A DNA stretch of 64,000 bases from Salinirussus salinus (GCF_009831455.1 NZ_WOWO01000001.1:434001-498000), one strand, 5' to 3'; shown: positions 17,294 through 26,324, counted from the first letter of the stretch. The notes: generated by a model from the letters alone, not told the origin. A program made the numbers and translations.

Positions 17294-17303
17294 GATTATA
17301 ATT
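17294..17303 (-). promoter_or_regulatory. TATA box of the C2H2 mini-protein gene
   Basis: The sequence gattataatt is one of the few strongly AT-rich runs here. It centres 25-27 bases upstream of ATG 17274 on the minus strand. Confidence 0.6.
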
Positions 17304-17389
17304 GTTTTACGCCCCTTATTTCCGTTGTAGGTTCTGGCAGTCGAGAGGGATGATCGAATGGGCAAAAATGTGGGGCTCGGGGCCACCCT

Positions 17390-17626
17390 TCACGCGTCGG
17401 GGCGGCGCTTCCCGCGGCGGCTGAGCACCGAGGCCACCGCGAGCAACAGCAGCGTGAAGACGGCGGGTGCGAGCAGCTGGGCGGACGGCGCCGGGACTGC
17501 CGGCAGGAGGGTGAGCGCGACGACCAGCAGCGCCAGCCCCACCGCGATGACGATGCCCGCGGCGCCGGCGTACTTGAGGAACTGCTCGCCACGCGTGGGC
17601 GCGTCGGTCTCGTTGTCCCCTGGCAT
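17390..17626 (-). CDS. Small two-helix membrane protein
   Basis: A 78-residue protein with two hydrophobic helices (about residues 17-40 and 45-66), an acidic N-terminus MPGDNETDAP and a basic C-terminus SRRGKRRPDA. It lies 44 bases downstream of the copper ATPase gene in the same direction, so it may be part of that operon. No family is recognised. Confidence 0.6.
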   Translation of the reverse strand: MPGDNETDAPTRGEQFLKYAGAAGIVIAVGLALLVVALTLLPAVPAPSAQLLAPAVFTLLLLAVASVLSRRGKRRPDA

Positions 17627-17670
17627 ACGTGCAGATCCGGTCTCTCCCTTCAAAATTACTGGTCCCGTTC

Positions 17671-20079
17671 TCAGTCGCCGGGAACGACCGCCCGGCTGGA
17701 GTTGAGGACCACGAGCAGGCTGCTCGTTCCCATCGCCAGCGCCGCGAACAGGGGGTTCAGCATGCCCGTCGCCGCCAGCGGCACGGCGACGGCGTTGTAC
17801 CCGAAGGCCCACGCGAGGTTCCCGCGCACCCGCTGGCGGGTCCGGCTGGCGACCTCGAACAGTGTCGGGACGGCTCCGAGCCGCCCGTCGGTCACCACGG
17901 CGTCGGCGGCGTCGGTCGCGAGTTCCGTCCCGCGGGCGAGCGCGACGCCGACGTCCGCGGCCGCCAGCGCGGGCGCGTCGTTGACCCCGTCCCCGACCAT
18001 CGCCACCCGGCCGTCCTCGCGGAGCCGCTGGACGGCGGCCACCTTCCCGTCCGGGGGGACGCCGCTGAACACCTCGTCGACGGCGCCGTGGTCGGCGAAG
18101 CGCTCGGCCGCGGCGCTGTCGTCGCCGGTGAGCACGACCACACGGCGGTCCTCGCCCAGCGTCTCGACCACCGCGTCCCAGTCCGCCCGGGGCCGGTCTG
18201 CGACGACCAGCACGCCCCGACACCGGCCGTCCCACCCGACGAGCACGGGGACGGCACCCGCCTCGCGGGCCTCGGCCGCCCGCTCGCGGTGGCGCTCCGG
18301 GACCGTCCAGCCCCGCTCCTCGAAGAGGTCGGGGTGGCCGACGACCGTCTCGGCGCCCTCCACCGGGCCGGCGACACCCTTGGGCTCGACGTCGACGCTT
18401 GCGCCGTCGGCCGCCGGGGCCGCCATCCCGCCGTCCGCGCTCGCGGCCCCGCCGGGGCCGTCGGCACCGTCGACGGTGGGTCGGCTGGCGTCTCCGCCCT
18501 CTTCGGCCCCTGCCGCCCCGGCGGCGGAGACGACGGCGTCGGCGACCGGGTGGCTGGAGTACCGCTCCAGGGCCGCGGCGCGGGCCAGCACCTCCGGCTC
18601 GCCGACCGTGTCGACGACGGTCATGGCGCCGCTGGTCAGCGTCCCGGTCTTGTCGACGGCGACCGTCTCCACGTCCGGCAGCGTCTCGAAGACGGTCTCC
18701 GAGGCCACGACGACCCCCTCCTCGGCGGCCCGGCGGGTCCCCGCCGCCACCGCCAGCGGCGTCGCGAGCCCGAGCGCACACGGGCAGGAGACCACCAGCA
18801 CCGTCAGTCCGACGAGGACGGCCGCGGTCACGGACCCGCCGAGGACGAGCGTTCCGGCCGCGACGACGACCGCGAGTACCGACACCAGCGGCACGAACAC
18901 CGTCGCCAGCTTGTCCGCCAGCTGCTGGACGCCCGGGCGCGCGCTCTGGATCTCCCACATCAGGCCGACGATCCGGTCGAGCGTGCTCGCCGCCTCCTCG
19001 CCGACCGCGACGACCAGCGGCGCGTCCGTGACGACCGCCCCGCCGACGACCTCGTCGCCGGGCCGTTTTGTGACCGGCAGCGACTCCCCGGTCACCAGCG
19101 CCTCGTCGACGGCCGCCACCCCTTCCGTGACCGTCCCGTCAAGGGGGACGCGCTCGCCCGGTCGCACGAGCAGCTCCGCTCCCGGAGTCACGTCCTCGAT
19201 GTCGAGCGTCTCGCCGTCGGGCGTGCGGGCGGTCTCGACGCGGTCGGCAGTCAGGTCGGCGAGCAGGCCGACCGCCCGCCTTTTGACCCGCTGTTCGTAG
19301 TGGGTGCCCGCCGTCACGACCATCACGACGGCGATAGTGACGTCGAAGTAGACGTCGAGCCCGCCGCCGACTGCGACGGCCGTGCTGTAGAGGTACGCCG
19401 AGGTGGCGGCCAGCGCCACCAGCAGGTCCATGTTCGGCTGCCCGGCCCGCAGGCTGACGTAGGCCCCGCGCAACAGCGGATACCCCGTGTAGAAGAGCAC
19501 GACGCTCGCGAACAGCCACACCTGTCCGAGCAGGTAACCCCGCCCGAAGACACCGAAGTCGACGACGGGGTCGAACCCGAAGTGCTGGGGGTAGATGAAC
19601 AGCGCGTAGGAGACCATCGCCATCATCGCGAAGAAGCCGCCCACGAGCAGCCTGGCGACCCGGGGGTCGCTCTCTTCCTCGCGCTCGACGGCCCGCTCGC
19701 GGGCCTCGTAGCCCGTCCCCGAGACCAGCTCCGGCAGCCGCTCGCCGGCCAGCCGGTCGGGGTCGTAGACCACCTTCATCGTCTCCGTCGCGTAGCTGGC
19801 GGCGGCGGCTTCGACCCCCTCGTGGTCGGTGGCCGTCGACTCCAGAAAGAGCTCGCAGGTCGCACAGTGCATCCCGTCGACAGAGAGGTAGGCCACCTCC
19901 CCCTCCGCGTCGTCCGCGCCGGTCTCGAGCAGGTCCTCCGGCGTCTCGCTCTCGACGTCCCCGACGTCACCCAGCGAGCGGGCGACCTCGAGACAGCCCC
20001 GACAGCAGTACTCGCCGTCGACCTCGGGGTCGGTCACGGGCTCGGCCGGCACGTCCAGGTCACAGAGGGTACAGGACAT
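17671..20079 (-). CDS. Copper-exporting P1B-type ATPase (FixI/CcoI-like CopA)
   Basis: An 802-residue copper pump. Its N-terminus has a CxxC...CCxGC element (residues 3-6 and 25-29) as in FixI/CcoI, then a heavy-metal domain with GMHCATC (69-75). The core has TGES (330-333), the ion-binding CPC (432-434), phosphorylation motif DKTGT (476-480), SSHPV and GDGVNDAP. A Gly/Ala-rich insertion of about 45 residues sits in the nucleotide domain. The FixI-like head and its neighbours (a SafE-like gene and the ba3 oxidase operon) suggest copper supply to cytochrome oxidase and other cuproenzymes. ATG 20079 starts two bases after the upstream stop; GTG 20085 would overlap it. Confidence 0.92.
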   Translation of the reverse strand: MSCTLCDLDVPAEPVTDPEVDGEYCCRGCLEVARSLGDVGDVESETPEDLLETGADDAEGEVAYLSVDGMHCATCELFLESTATDHEGVEAAAASYATETMKVVYDPDRLAGERLPELVSGTGYEARERAVEREEESDPRVARLLVGGFFAMMAMVSYALFIYPQHFGFDPVVDFGVFGRGYLLGQVWLFASVVLFYTGYPLLRGAYVSLRAGQPNMDLLVALAATSAYLYSTAVAVGGGLDVYFDVTIAVVMVVTAGTHYEQRVKRRAVGLLADLTADRVETARTPDGETLDIEDVTPGAELLVRPGERVPLDGTVTEGVAAVDEALVTGESLPVTKRPGDEVVGGAVVTDAPLVVAVGEEAASTLDRIVGLMWEIQSARPGVQQLADKLATVFVPLVSVLAVVVAAGTLVLGGSVTAAVLVGLTVLVVSCPCALGLATPLAVAAGTRRAAEEGVVVASETVFETLPDVETVAVDKTGTLTSGAMTVVDTVGEPEVLARAAALERYSSHPVADAVVSAAGAAGAEEGGDASRPTVDGADGPGGAASADGGMAAPAADGASVDVEPKGVAGPVEGAETVVGHPDLFEERGWTVPERHRERAAEAREAGAVPVLVGWDGRCRGVLVVADRPRADWDAVVETLGEDRRVVVLTGDDSAAAERFADHGAVDEVFSGVPPDGKVAAVQRLREDGRVAMVGDGVNDAPALAAADVGVALARGTELATDAADAVVTDGRLGAVPTLFEVASRTRQRVRGNLAWAFGYNAVAVPLAATGMLNPLFAALAMGTSSLLVVLNSSRAVVPGD

Positions 20080-20081
20080 GG

Positions 20082-20897
20082 TCACAGGGGCTGGTAGAAG
20101 GGGACGTCCGGGTACGGGAGGCCGACGCCGAGCAACATCAGCCCGTGGGCCAGCGGCAGGTAGCCCAAAAGCAGGAAGGCGGCGCCCATCGCGCGGTGCA
20201 GTACCCGCCGGTGGCCGACAGACAGCGACCCGACCGCGAGCCCGTAGGCAAGCAGCGTGGGAATGGTCCCGACCCCGAGTGCTCCGAGCGCGAGCGCCCC
20301 CCGGACCGGGTCACCGACCGCGAAGGCGTAGAGGTACGCGGGATAGAGGATCGGGCAGGGGAGCAGGGCGTGGACGGTCCCGAGGCCGACGATGCCGGCC
20401 GAGCCGGCCAGCCGGTCGACCCGCGCGGTCAGGAAGCCCGACACCCGCCGGAACGCCCCGCCGACCAGGGGGGCGTCGGTGAGCGCGCCAGCGCTGCCGG
20501 TCCCGCGGGCGAGATATCCCACGCCCGCGGCGACGATGAACAGGCCGACGACGACCCCCACGACCCCTCGAACCGTGGCCGCGACAGGGGTCACCGCCGC
20601 GGCCGTCCCGACCACGACGCTCCCGACCAGCCCCAGCAGCGCCCCGACCGCGACGTAGCCGACCGTCCGTCCGAGGTTGAACAGGCCGTGCTGTCGGACG
20701 TCGAACAGGGTGACCCGCTCCCGGGTACCCGCCGGGCGCTGGGCGGTTACCCGGTCGGCGTAGGTCGCCACGAGCGGGCCACACATCCCCAGGCAGTGTG
20801 CACCCCCGAGCGCGCCCACGACCAGAAACAGCAGGAGGTCGACGTTCCCGCTGAGTCCCTCCCCCACGAGGGCGAGCACCCCGGCTGACAGCCCCAT
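20082..20897 (-). CDS. SafE/TauE-type membrane protein (DsbD_2 family)
   Basis: A 271-residue membrane protein with about six or seven helices. It carries the family signature GGAHCLGMCGPLVA in the first helix pair and LLPCPILYPAYLYA in the second half, a Cys-bearing arrangement typical of the family found beside cco/fix copper-ATPase genes in bacteria. It starts upstream of the copper ATPase in one operon, so a role in copper or redox supply for oxidase assembly is likely. 'Sulfite exporter' is only the database label for the family. Confidence 0.85.
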   Translation of the reverse strand: MGLSAGVLALVGEGLSGNVDLLLFLVVGALGGAHCLGMCGPLVATYADRVTAQRPAGTRERVTLFDVRQHGLFNLGRTVGYVAVGALLGLVGSVVVGTAAAVTPVAATVRGVVGVVVGLFIVAAGVGYLARGTGSAGALTDAPLVGGAFRRVSGFLTARVDRLAGSAGIVGLGTVHALLPCPILYPAYLYAFAVGDPVRGALALGALGVGTIPTLLAYGLAVGSLSVGHRRVLHRAMGAAFLLLGYLPLAHGLMLLGVGLPYPDVPFYQPL

Positions 20898-20904
20898 CGT
20901 CCGC

Positions 20905-21096
20905 TTACACCCCGCCCGGGTCCTCCGGGTGGTCCTCGTCGTGGGGGGAGAGCGCGACCGCCAGGCTCCCGGCGATCAGAACGACGTTGACGAGCGTGAC
21001 GGCCGCGAGCCACTCCGCGCGCACGACGACGAAGGCCGCCGCAGGGACCAGCGCGACCAGCGCGAGCAGGCCGACCAGGCGTGGCGTGATTTCCAT
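20905..21096 (-). CDS. Small two-helix membrane protein next to the ba3 operon
   Basis: A 63-residue protein with two hydrophobic helices and an acidic tail, SPHDEDHPEDPGGV. It is the first gene of the minus-strand operon with the SafE-like protein and the copper ATPase (7-base gap). The TATA box ctatattt at 21119-21126 is 26 bases upstream. Its position suggests an oxidase-assembly or copper-related role; sequence alone gives none. Confidence 0.7.
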   Translation of the reverse strand: MEITPRLVGLLALVALVPAAAFVVVRAEWLAAVTLVNVVLIAGSLAVALSPHDEDHPEDPGGV

Positions 21097-21118
21097 ACTG
21101 TGGTCTATGCAGAACCGC

Positions 21119-21126
21119 TCTATATT
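21119..21126 (-). promoter_or_regulatory. TATA box of the copper ATPase operon
   Basis: The sequence ctatattt lies 26 bases before ATG 21096 on the minus strand. It is divergent from the oxidase promoter at 21167-21176, so the two operons share a 101-bp regulatory region. Confidence 0.6.
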
Positions 21127-21166
21127 TCAGTTCCCCCCGTTCCAAGCATCTGGGAATCCGCGGCCG

Positions 21167-21176
21167 TATTAATACA
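21167..21176 (+). promoter_or_regulatory. TATA box of the ba3 oxidase operon
   Basis: The sequence tattaataca lies 27 bases before ATG 21198, consistent with a leaderless cbaD-first transcript. Confidence 0.65.
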
Positions 21177-21197
21177 CCGAACAGGTGAGGCAGGAGT

Positions 21198-21446
21198 ATG
21201 AACGGCGGTTCAGAGACACCAGTCGATACCGTCGACACCACCGACGGGGAGATCGCGCCGGATGCGGAACGGAGCATCTCCGCTCCGGTCACGCAGGAAG
21301 GGAACCAGCGGAGCATCTCCTACGAGGAGTTCGACCCCAAGGGGACGCTCGCGCTCATCCTCGCCTACCTCGTCGTCCTCGGCGTGATGTGGGTGTTCAT
21401 GTACTTCGTCGAGTTTCTCGGCAACGAGCTGGTGGTCGTGGGGTGA
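21198..21446 (+). CDS. cbaD: ba3-type oxidase small subunit CbaD
   Basis: An 82-residue single-helix protein with a polar N-terminus and the hydrophobic segment TLALILAYLVVLGVMWVFMYF. It is the first gene of the oxidase operon, six bases before subunit II. The arrangement small subunit-II-I-small subunit equals the cbaDBAC operon described for Natronomonas pharaonis cytochrome ba3. The single helix is comparable to subunit IIa of Thermus ba3 oxidase, which replaces a missing helix of subunit II. The name rests on position and shape. Confidence 0.8.
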   Translation: MNGGSETPVDTVDTTDGEIAPDAERSISAPVTQEGNQRSISYEEFDPKGTLALILAYLVVLGVMWVFMYFVEFLGNELVVVG

Positions 21447-21452
21447 CCACAC

Positions 21453-22001
21453 ATGCACATCCACACCTACGAGAAACTCTGGCTCGGGCTGTCGCTGCTT
21501 CTGATCACGGGCTTTGTCGCGACCATTACCTACGGTGCCCTGGGGGCGGGTGTCGAGATGGTCGACGACAGCGGGGAGACCGTCGACCCGGACGCGCTCG
21601 GGGAGCACCCCGACTTCGCTGACCCCGGCGTCGAGCAGGTCGGCCCCAACGAGTACGACGTCTACGTCGTCGCCCACCGATTTTACTTCGAACCCGGCTC
21701 CTCGACCCAGGGCTTTGCCCCGATCACGGTGCCGGCAAACAGCACGGTCAACTTCTACATCACCTCCGCCGACGTCGTCCACGGCTTCGGCGTGGCCGGC
21801 ACGAACGCGAACACGATGGTGATCCCGGGAGAGGTGAGCGAGCTGACCGTCGAGGTCGGCGAGCCCGCCGAGTACGGCATCGTCTGCAACGAGTACTGCG
21901 GTAGCGGCCACCACACCATGGAAGGACTGATGCAGGTCGTCCCGCCCGAGGAGTACAACGGCACGGGCAGTCAGACTGAGCGTCTGGGGGGTGACAGCTG
22001 A
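21453..22001 (+). CDS. cbaB: ba3-type cytochrome c oxidase subunit II (CuA)
   Basis: A 182-residue subunit with one N-terminal helix (about 9-31) and an outward cupredoxin domain. All CuA ligands are present: His110, Cys145, Glu147 (backbone), Cys149, His153 and Met156, in VVHGFGVAG and CNEYCGSGHHTM. It receives electrons from a blue-copper carrier such as halocyanin and passes them to subunit I. Its stop overlaps the ATG of subunit I by one base. Confidence 0.95.
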   Translation: MHIHTYEKLWLGLSLLLITGFVATITYGALGAGVEMVDDSGETVDPDALGEHPDFADPGVEQVGPNEYDVYVVAHRFYFEPGSSTQGFAPITVPANSTVNFYITSADVVHGFGVAGTNANTMVIPGEVSELTVEVGEPAEYGIVCNEYCGSGHHTMEGLMQVVPPEEYNGTGSQTERLGGDS

Positions 22002-23770
22002 TGGCGACCGAAGAGGGGACGCCGACGTTCGCGACCAGGTATCCCGAGGAGGCGTCGGTCGTCCGGCGGGCCTTCCTCGTGGCCTTCGTGGCGCTCGGGA
22101 TCGGCGCGCTGGCGGGGATCATCCAGGCGCTTCACCGCACGAACATCCTCCGGCTCATCCCCTCGGCGGACTACTACACGGTGCTGACGCTGCACGGCGT
22201 GTTGCTCGTGATCGTCTTCACGATCTTCTTTCTGGTCGGGGTCTTCCAGTGGGCGATCACCCGCAGTCTCGACCGCTCGCCCCCGAACATCACCTTCACG
22301 AAGACCTGGCTGGCCCTGATGTCGCTGGGGTCGCTTCTGACCGGGGCGGCGATCATCTCCGGCGTGATCAGCGAGGTCGACGCCAGCGCGGACGTGCTCT
22401 TTACCTTCTACGCGCCGCTGCAGGCCCACCCGCTGTTCTACGCGGGGCTCGCGGTGTTCCTCGTCGGGACGTGGCTCGCCGGGGTGGACTGGTTCCGCAC
22501 CTGGCTCGGCTGGCGCCGCGAGCACCCCGACGAGCGGATCCCGCTGCAGGCCTTTATGGTGCTGACGACGATGATCATGTGGTATATCGCCACGATCGGC
22601 GTGGCCGTCTCGGTGCTGTTTTTCCTGTTGCCGTGGTCGCTCGGGTTCATCGACCAGGTCAACCCGCTTCTCACCCGGACGCTGTTCTGGTTTTTCGGCC
22701 ACCCGGTCGTCTACTTCTGGCTGCTGCCGGCCTACCTGCTGTGGTACACGGTGATGCCGAAGATCGCCGGCGGCCGGCTGTTCAGCGACCCGCTCGCGCG
22801 CGTGGTCTTCGTCCTCTTCGTCCTCCTGTCGACGCCGGTGGGGATCCACCACCAGTACATGGACCCCGGGATCGCACAGGGGTTCAAGTTCATCGCGATG
22901 ACCAACACGATGTTCCTGCTGTTGCCCAGCCTGCTGACGGCCTTTACCGTCGTCGCCAGCATCGAGCACGGCGCCCGCCAGCGCGGCGGGACCGGCCTGC
23001 TGGGCTGGCTGCGGGCGCTCCCGTGGCGCGACCCCGCATTCACCGGGATGGCGCTCGCGGGGCTGATGTTCGCCGCCGGCGGCTTCTCCGGGATGGTCAA
23101 CGCCGGCATGAACATCAACTACCTCGTCCACAACACGCTGTGGGTGCCCGGCCACTTCCACCTCACCGTCGGGACCGCCGTCGCGCTCACGTTCATGGCC
23201 GGCACCTACTGGCTGTGGCCACAGCTGACCAACCGCCGGCTCTACTCCCGGCCGATCGCCCTCGCGCAGGTCGTGCTCTGGTTCGGCGGGATGGCGCTGA
23301 TGTCAAACGCCATGCACGTCGCCGGCCTGTTCGGGATCCCCCGGCGGACCGCCGAGCCCCAGTACCAGGGCTTCGAGTTCGCGACGACCTTCGGTGGCGT
23401 CAGCGAGCTGAACATCCAGCTCGCCCTCGGGGGTACGCTGCTGTTCGTCTCGACGCTGCTGTTCCTGTCGAACCTGGCGCTCTCGCTGGCCCAGCCGACC
23501 CGCTCCGGGCTCGGCCAGCGGCTGCCGGCCGCGCTGTCCGGCCCCGAGGACAGCCCCCGGGTGCTCGACAACCTCGCGCTCTGGTCGGGGATCGCGGTCG
23601 TGCTGGTCGTGCTGGCCTACGCGCTCCCGCTCGGGTCGATCATCGCCGACAGCGGCCTGCTCGGCCCCGGCGGGGCGGCGTATCCCGCGGCGCTCACCCC
23701 CGACTCGCTCGCCGGGCTCCAGGCGGCTGTCGCCGACCCCGTGGTGCGCGCACTGGAGGTGGTCGCATGA
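22001..23770 (+). CDS. cbaA: ba3-type heme-copper oxidase subunit I
   Basis: A 589-residue catalytic subunit with about 13 membrane helices. Heme and CuB ligands are recognisable: LHGVLL for low-spin heme, FGHPVVYFWLLPAY with the CuB His, GIHHQYMD for the His-His pair, and VHNTLWVPGHFHL with the high-spin and low-spin heme His. The classic K- and D-channel motifs of A-type oxidases are not evident, as in B-type (ba3) enzymes. It reduces O2 to water with proton pumping. It overlaps both neighbouring genes by one to four bases. Confidence 0.95.
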   Translation: MATEEGTPTFATRYPEEASVVRRAFLVAFVALGIGALAGIIQALHRTNILRLIPSADYYTVLTLHGVLLVIVFTIFFLVGVFQWAITRSLDRSPPNITFTKTWLALMSLGSLLTGAAIISGVISEVDASADVLFTFYAPLQAHPLFYAGLAVFLVGTWLAGVDWFRTWLGWRREHPDERIPLQAFMVLTTMIMWYIATIGVAVSVLFFLLPWSLGFIDQVNPLLTRTLFWFFGHPVVYFWLLPAYLLWYTVMPKIAGGRLFSDPLARVVFVLFVLLSTPVGIHHQYMDPGIAQGFKFIAMTNTMFLLLPSLLTAFTVVASIEHGARQRGGTGLLGWLRALPWRDPAFTGMALAGLMFAAGGFSGMVNAGMNINYLVHNTLWVPGHFHLTVGTAVALTFMAGTYWLWPQLTNRRLYSRPIALAQVVLWFGGMALMSNAMHVAGLFGIPRRTAEPQYQGFEFATTFGGVSELNIQLALGGTLLFVSTLLFLSNLALSLAQPTRSGLGQRLPAALSGPEDSPRVLDNLALWSGIAVVLVVLAYALPLGSIIADSGLLGPGGAAYPAALTPDSLAGLQAAVADPVVRALEVVA

Positions 23771-23982
23771 GCGACCGCCGGCCACCCGTCCGCACCCGCG
23801 GCGGGCTGCTCGTCGCGGTGGTCGTCGGCCTCGTCCTCTGGTTCGAGGCCCGGACCGTCGCCGGGATGTTCTTCGGCGTCACGCTCCCGCCGGTCCCGTA
23901 CATGCTGGCCGGGGTGGTGGTGGTCGGGGCGCTGGCCATCCTCGCCGACGTCACCCGGACGAGCCACAACGCCCGCTCGTAG
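23767..23982 (+). CDS. cbaC: ba3 oxidase small subunit CbaC
   Basis: A 71-residue protein with two hydrophobic helices (about 12-30 and 39-59), starting in ATGA overlap with the end of cbaA. Position and shape match CbaC of the N. pharaonis cbaDBAC operon. No catalytic residue is visible; the likely role is assembly or stabilisation of the oxidase. Confidence 0.75.
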   Translation: MSDRRPPVRTRGGLLVAVVVGLVLWFEARTVAGMFFGVTLPPVPYMLAGVVVVGALAILADVTRTSHNARS

Positions 23983-23986
23983 GACG

Positions 23987-24619
23987 ATGTACGGACACCG
24001 GACTCCCACGCCGCCGCTGCGCTGGGTCGGCGTCGCGGTCGTCGCCGGCCTCGCGCTCGGCTACACCCTCGCCGTCGAGCCGACGGTCGCCTCCGCCGAG
24101 CAGGTCGTCTACCCCGTCGTCTGGCTGCTCGCCAGCGCGCTCGCGCTCTGGCGGGTCCGCGACCGCCTCCCCGGCCTCGGCCGCCGGGCGCTCGCTGCCG
24201 GCGCCGCGTACACGCTCGTGCTCCTGTTTTCGGCCGGACTCGTCGGCTCCCCCACCGCGAGCCCCGGGGTGGAGGTGTATCTCGCTGCGCCCGGCTGGGG
24301 TCCCGCGCTCGTCTACGGCGGCCCGCTTGTGCGGGTGGTCCTGGTCCCCTTCCTCGTCGTCGGCTACGTGACGCTGGGGGTGCTGGGGGCGCTGGCGGTC
24401 CAGCGAACCCTCCGGGCGACGGCGCCGGGCGTGCTCGGCCTCTTCGCCTGCGTGAGCTGTACGGCCCCGCTCCTGGCCGGCCTGTTCGGCTCGCTGGGCT
24501 CTGGCTCGGTCGCTGCGACGCTGATGCGCGCGCAGTACCCGGTCGCGACGGCGGTCTTTCTCCTCTCAGTGGGGCTCTTCCTGACTGTCCTCCGGCGGCC
24601 GCGCCCAGCGGACGGGTAG
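23987..24619 (+). CDS. Oxidase-linked multi-pass membrane protein
   Basis: A 210-residue protein with about six helices, four bases downstream of cbaC and so probably the last gene of the oxidase operon. A Cys pair in FACVSCTAPLLAG lies in the penultimate helices and could bind metal or take part in redox chemistry. I do not know its function; assembly or copper insertion for the ba3 oxidase is inferred from position. It is convergent with the molybdopterin oxidoreductase gene, with stops 10 bases apart. Confidence 0.75.
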   Translation: MYGHRTPTPPLRWVGVAVVAGLALGYTLAVEPTVASAEQVVYPVVWLLASALALWRVRDRLPGLGRRALAAGAAYTLVLLFSAGLVGSPTASPGVEVYLAAPGWGPALVYGGPLVRVVLVPFLVVGYVTLGVLGALAVQRTLRATAPGVLGLFACVSCTAPLLAGLFGSLGSGSVAATLMRAQYPVATAVFLLSVGLFLTVLRRPRPADG

Positions 24620-24629
24620 GCTGCCCGAC

Positions 24630-26249
24630 CTACAGGTCGACGGTCTTGCGGTGCCAGCCGGTCGACCCGGCGGGGTGGGGCTGGCTCGGGATCTTGGTCT
24701 GCACCTCGCCGGTCCCGTCGGTCGCGCGGGTCCGGATGGACATCTCGCCGGGGGCGCGCTCGACCACCGCCCGCCAGCGGTGCCAGGCGAACTCCCCCGG
24801 CGGCTCCTCGAGGTCGGCGTCCACCCAGGTGTCGCCGCCGTCGAGACTCACCTCGACCCGGTCGACCCCGCGGAAGCCGGCGTAGGCGACGCCGCCGACG
24901 GCCACCCGACCCCCGCGGCGCTGGACCGCCCGGATGTACGAGAGCGTGTTGACGACCGCCTCCTCGTCCCAGCCCCGCTCCTCCCAGTAGGCCACGTGGT
25001 CGGCCGTGCTGAGTTCGATGTCGGTGAGCCACTTCGTCGAGCGCATCCCGTACCGCCCGGGGACCAGCAACCGCGCGGGGGCGCCGTGTTCCGTCGAGAG
25101 GGTCCGGCCGTTCAGCCCGTAGGCGACCAGCACCTCCGGGTGGTCGCGGACGTACGACCAGGGGAGCGCCTCGGTGTAGCCGTCCGCGGATTTGGTGACG
25201 ACGTCCACGACCTCGCCGTCGGGCACGGCCTGTTCGACCAGCGCCCGCAGCGGGACCCCTCGCCACCGACCCGTGCTGATGAGGTCGCCGCCCACCTGGT
25301 TCGAGATGCAGACCATCGTCACCACCTGGCTGGTGCTCTCGGGGTGGTCGAGCAGGTCCTCGAAGGTCAGCTCGTAGGTGTCGCCGGCTGCCCCGCCGAC
25401 CGACAGCGACCAGTTCTCGTCGTCGATCTCCGGGTCGTCGATGGTCTTGTCGACCACGTAGTGCGAGCCAAGCGGCGTCACCGGCCTGGGCATCCCCTCG
25501 AAGCCGAACCCGAACTCCGCGTCGGTCTCGGCCGTCGAGAGCGTCACCTGGCCGTCCCGCTCGGAACGGCTCACCTCCGGCGTCGCGGTCACCGTCGCCC
25601 CGGCTCCGGCCCCGTCGGTCGTTCCGGCCTCCTTGGCCGCCTGTGCGTCCTCGCCGTCGAGCGCGGGCAGCGGCTCGGTCTCCCCATCCTCTCCCCCGCT
25701 CGCGCCCGGGAACAGCACCGTCCGGGCGCCGGAGACGGCCCCGACGCCCACCAGCCCGAGCACCGCCGCTCCCAGGCTCCCGAGGAAGGGCCGCCGGTCG
25801 TCGTCGGCACCCGGCGCGCCGGGAGACACCGCCCCGCCGAGGGCAAGCCCGTAGACCACGAGCGGGAGCGCCCCGAACAGCGTCGCCGCGAGGAGTCCCG
25901 GCAGGGGGCCAGCGACCGTCGCGACCGCGGCCGCCGTCCCGGCGAGTGCGACCGGCACCAGCACCGCCGGCCGCCGGAGGCTCCCCGGGACCCGCGACCA
26001 GTACGCGCCGAGGGCGGCACCGGCTGCGAGGGCGCCGATGCCCAGGCCCGCGACCAGCGCCGGCTGTGCGCCCTCGCCGAGTGCCTCTATCGCCGTCGTC
26101 GAGACGGCCCCCGGACTGGCCTCGATGACGAACTGCGCCACCCCTACCAGCGGGACGCCGCCGGCGAGCGGCGCCACGAGCGCCGTCCCGGCGACCCACA
26201 GCAGCGCGCCCACCGCTCCCCGGAACGCGCCACGGAAGTCTGCAGCCAT
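24630..26249 (-). CDS. Membrane-anchored molybdopterin oxidoreductase (sulfite-oxidase family)
   Basis: A 539-residue protein. Residues 1-180 are hydrophobic with about five helices and no clear heme His; then an acidic Gly/Ala linker. Residues 255-450 form a sulfite-oxidase-type Mo-cofactor domain with the Mo-binding Cys314 in VTMVCISNQVGG and LSTEHGAPARLLVPG. The C-terminal 100 residues form an Ig-like dimerisation domain (RVEVSLDGGDTW). The active site would face outside the cell. The substrate (sulfite, nitrate, methionine sulfoxide) cannot be told. It is beside the oxidase operon, so its electrons may enter the same chain. Confidence 0.88.
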   Translation of the reverse strand: MAADFRGAFRGAVGALLWVAGTALVAPLAGGVPLVGVAQFVIEASPGAVSTTAIEALGEGAQPALVAGLGIGALAAGAALGAYWSRVPGSLRRPAVLVPVALAGTAAAVATVAGPLPGLLAATLFGALPLVVYGLALGGAVSPGAPGADDDRRPFLGSLGAAVLGLVGVGAVSGARTVLFPGASGGEDGETEPLPALDGEDAQAAKEAGTTDGAGAGATVTATPEVSRSERDGQVTLSTAETDAEFGFGFEGMPRPVTPLGSHYVVDKTIDDPEIDDENWSLSVGGAAGDTYELTFEDLLDHPESTSQVVTMVCISNQVGGDLISTGRWRGVPLRALVEQAVPDGEVVDVVTKSADGYTEALPWSYVRDHPEVLVAYGLNGRTLSTEHGAPARLLVPGRYGMRSTKWLTDIELSTADHVAYWEERGWDEEAVVNTLSYIRAVQRRGGRVAVGGVAYAGFRGVDRVEVSLDGGDTWVDADLEEPPGEFAWHRWRAVVERAPGEMSIRTRATDGTGEVQTKIPSQPHPAGSTGWHRKTVDL

Positions 26250-26324
26250 ACCTCCTCCATCGGTCTGTTAGCATATAACGGATCCGTCGGAATCCCGGCA
26301 CCCTCGCACGACCCACCGGGGTTC

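Noticed and set aside
17629-20097. 822-codon plus-strand frame antisense to the copper ATPase
   Set aside because: Shadow of the ATPase gene; no domain and His/Asp/Arg-rich translation.
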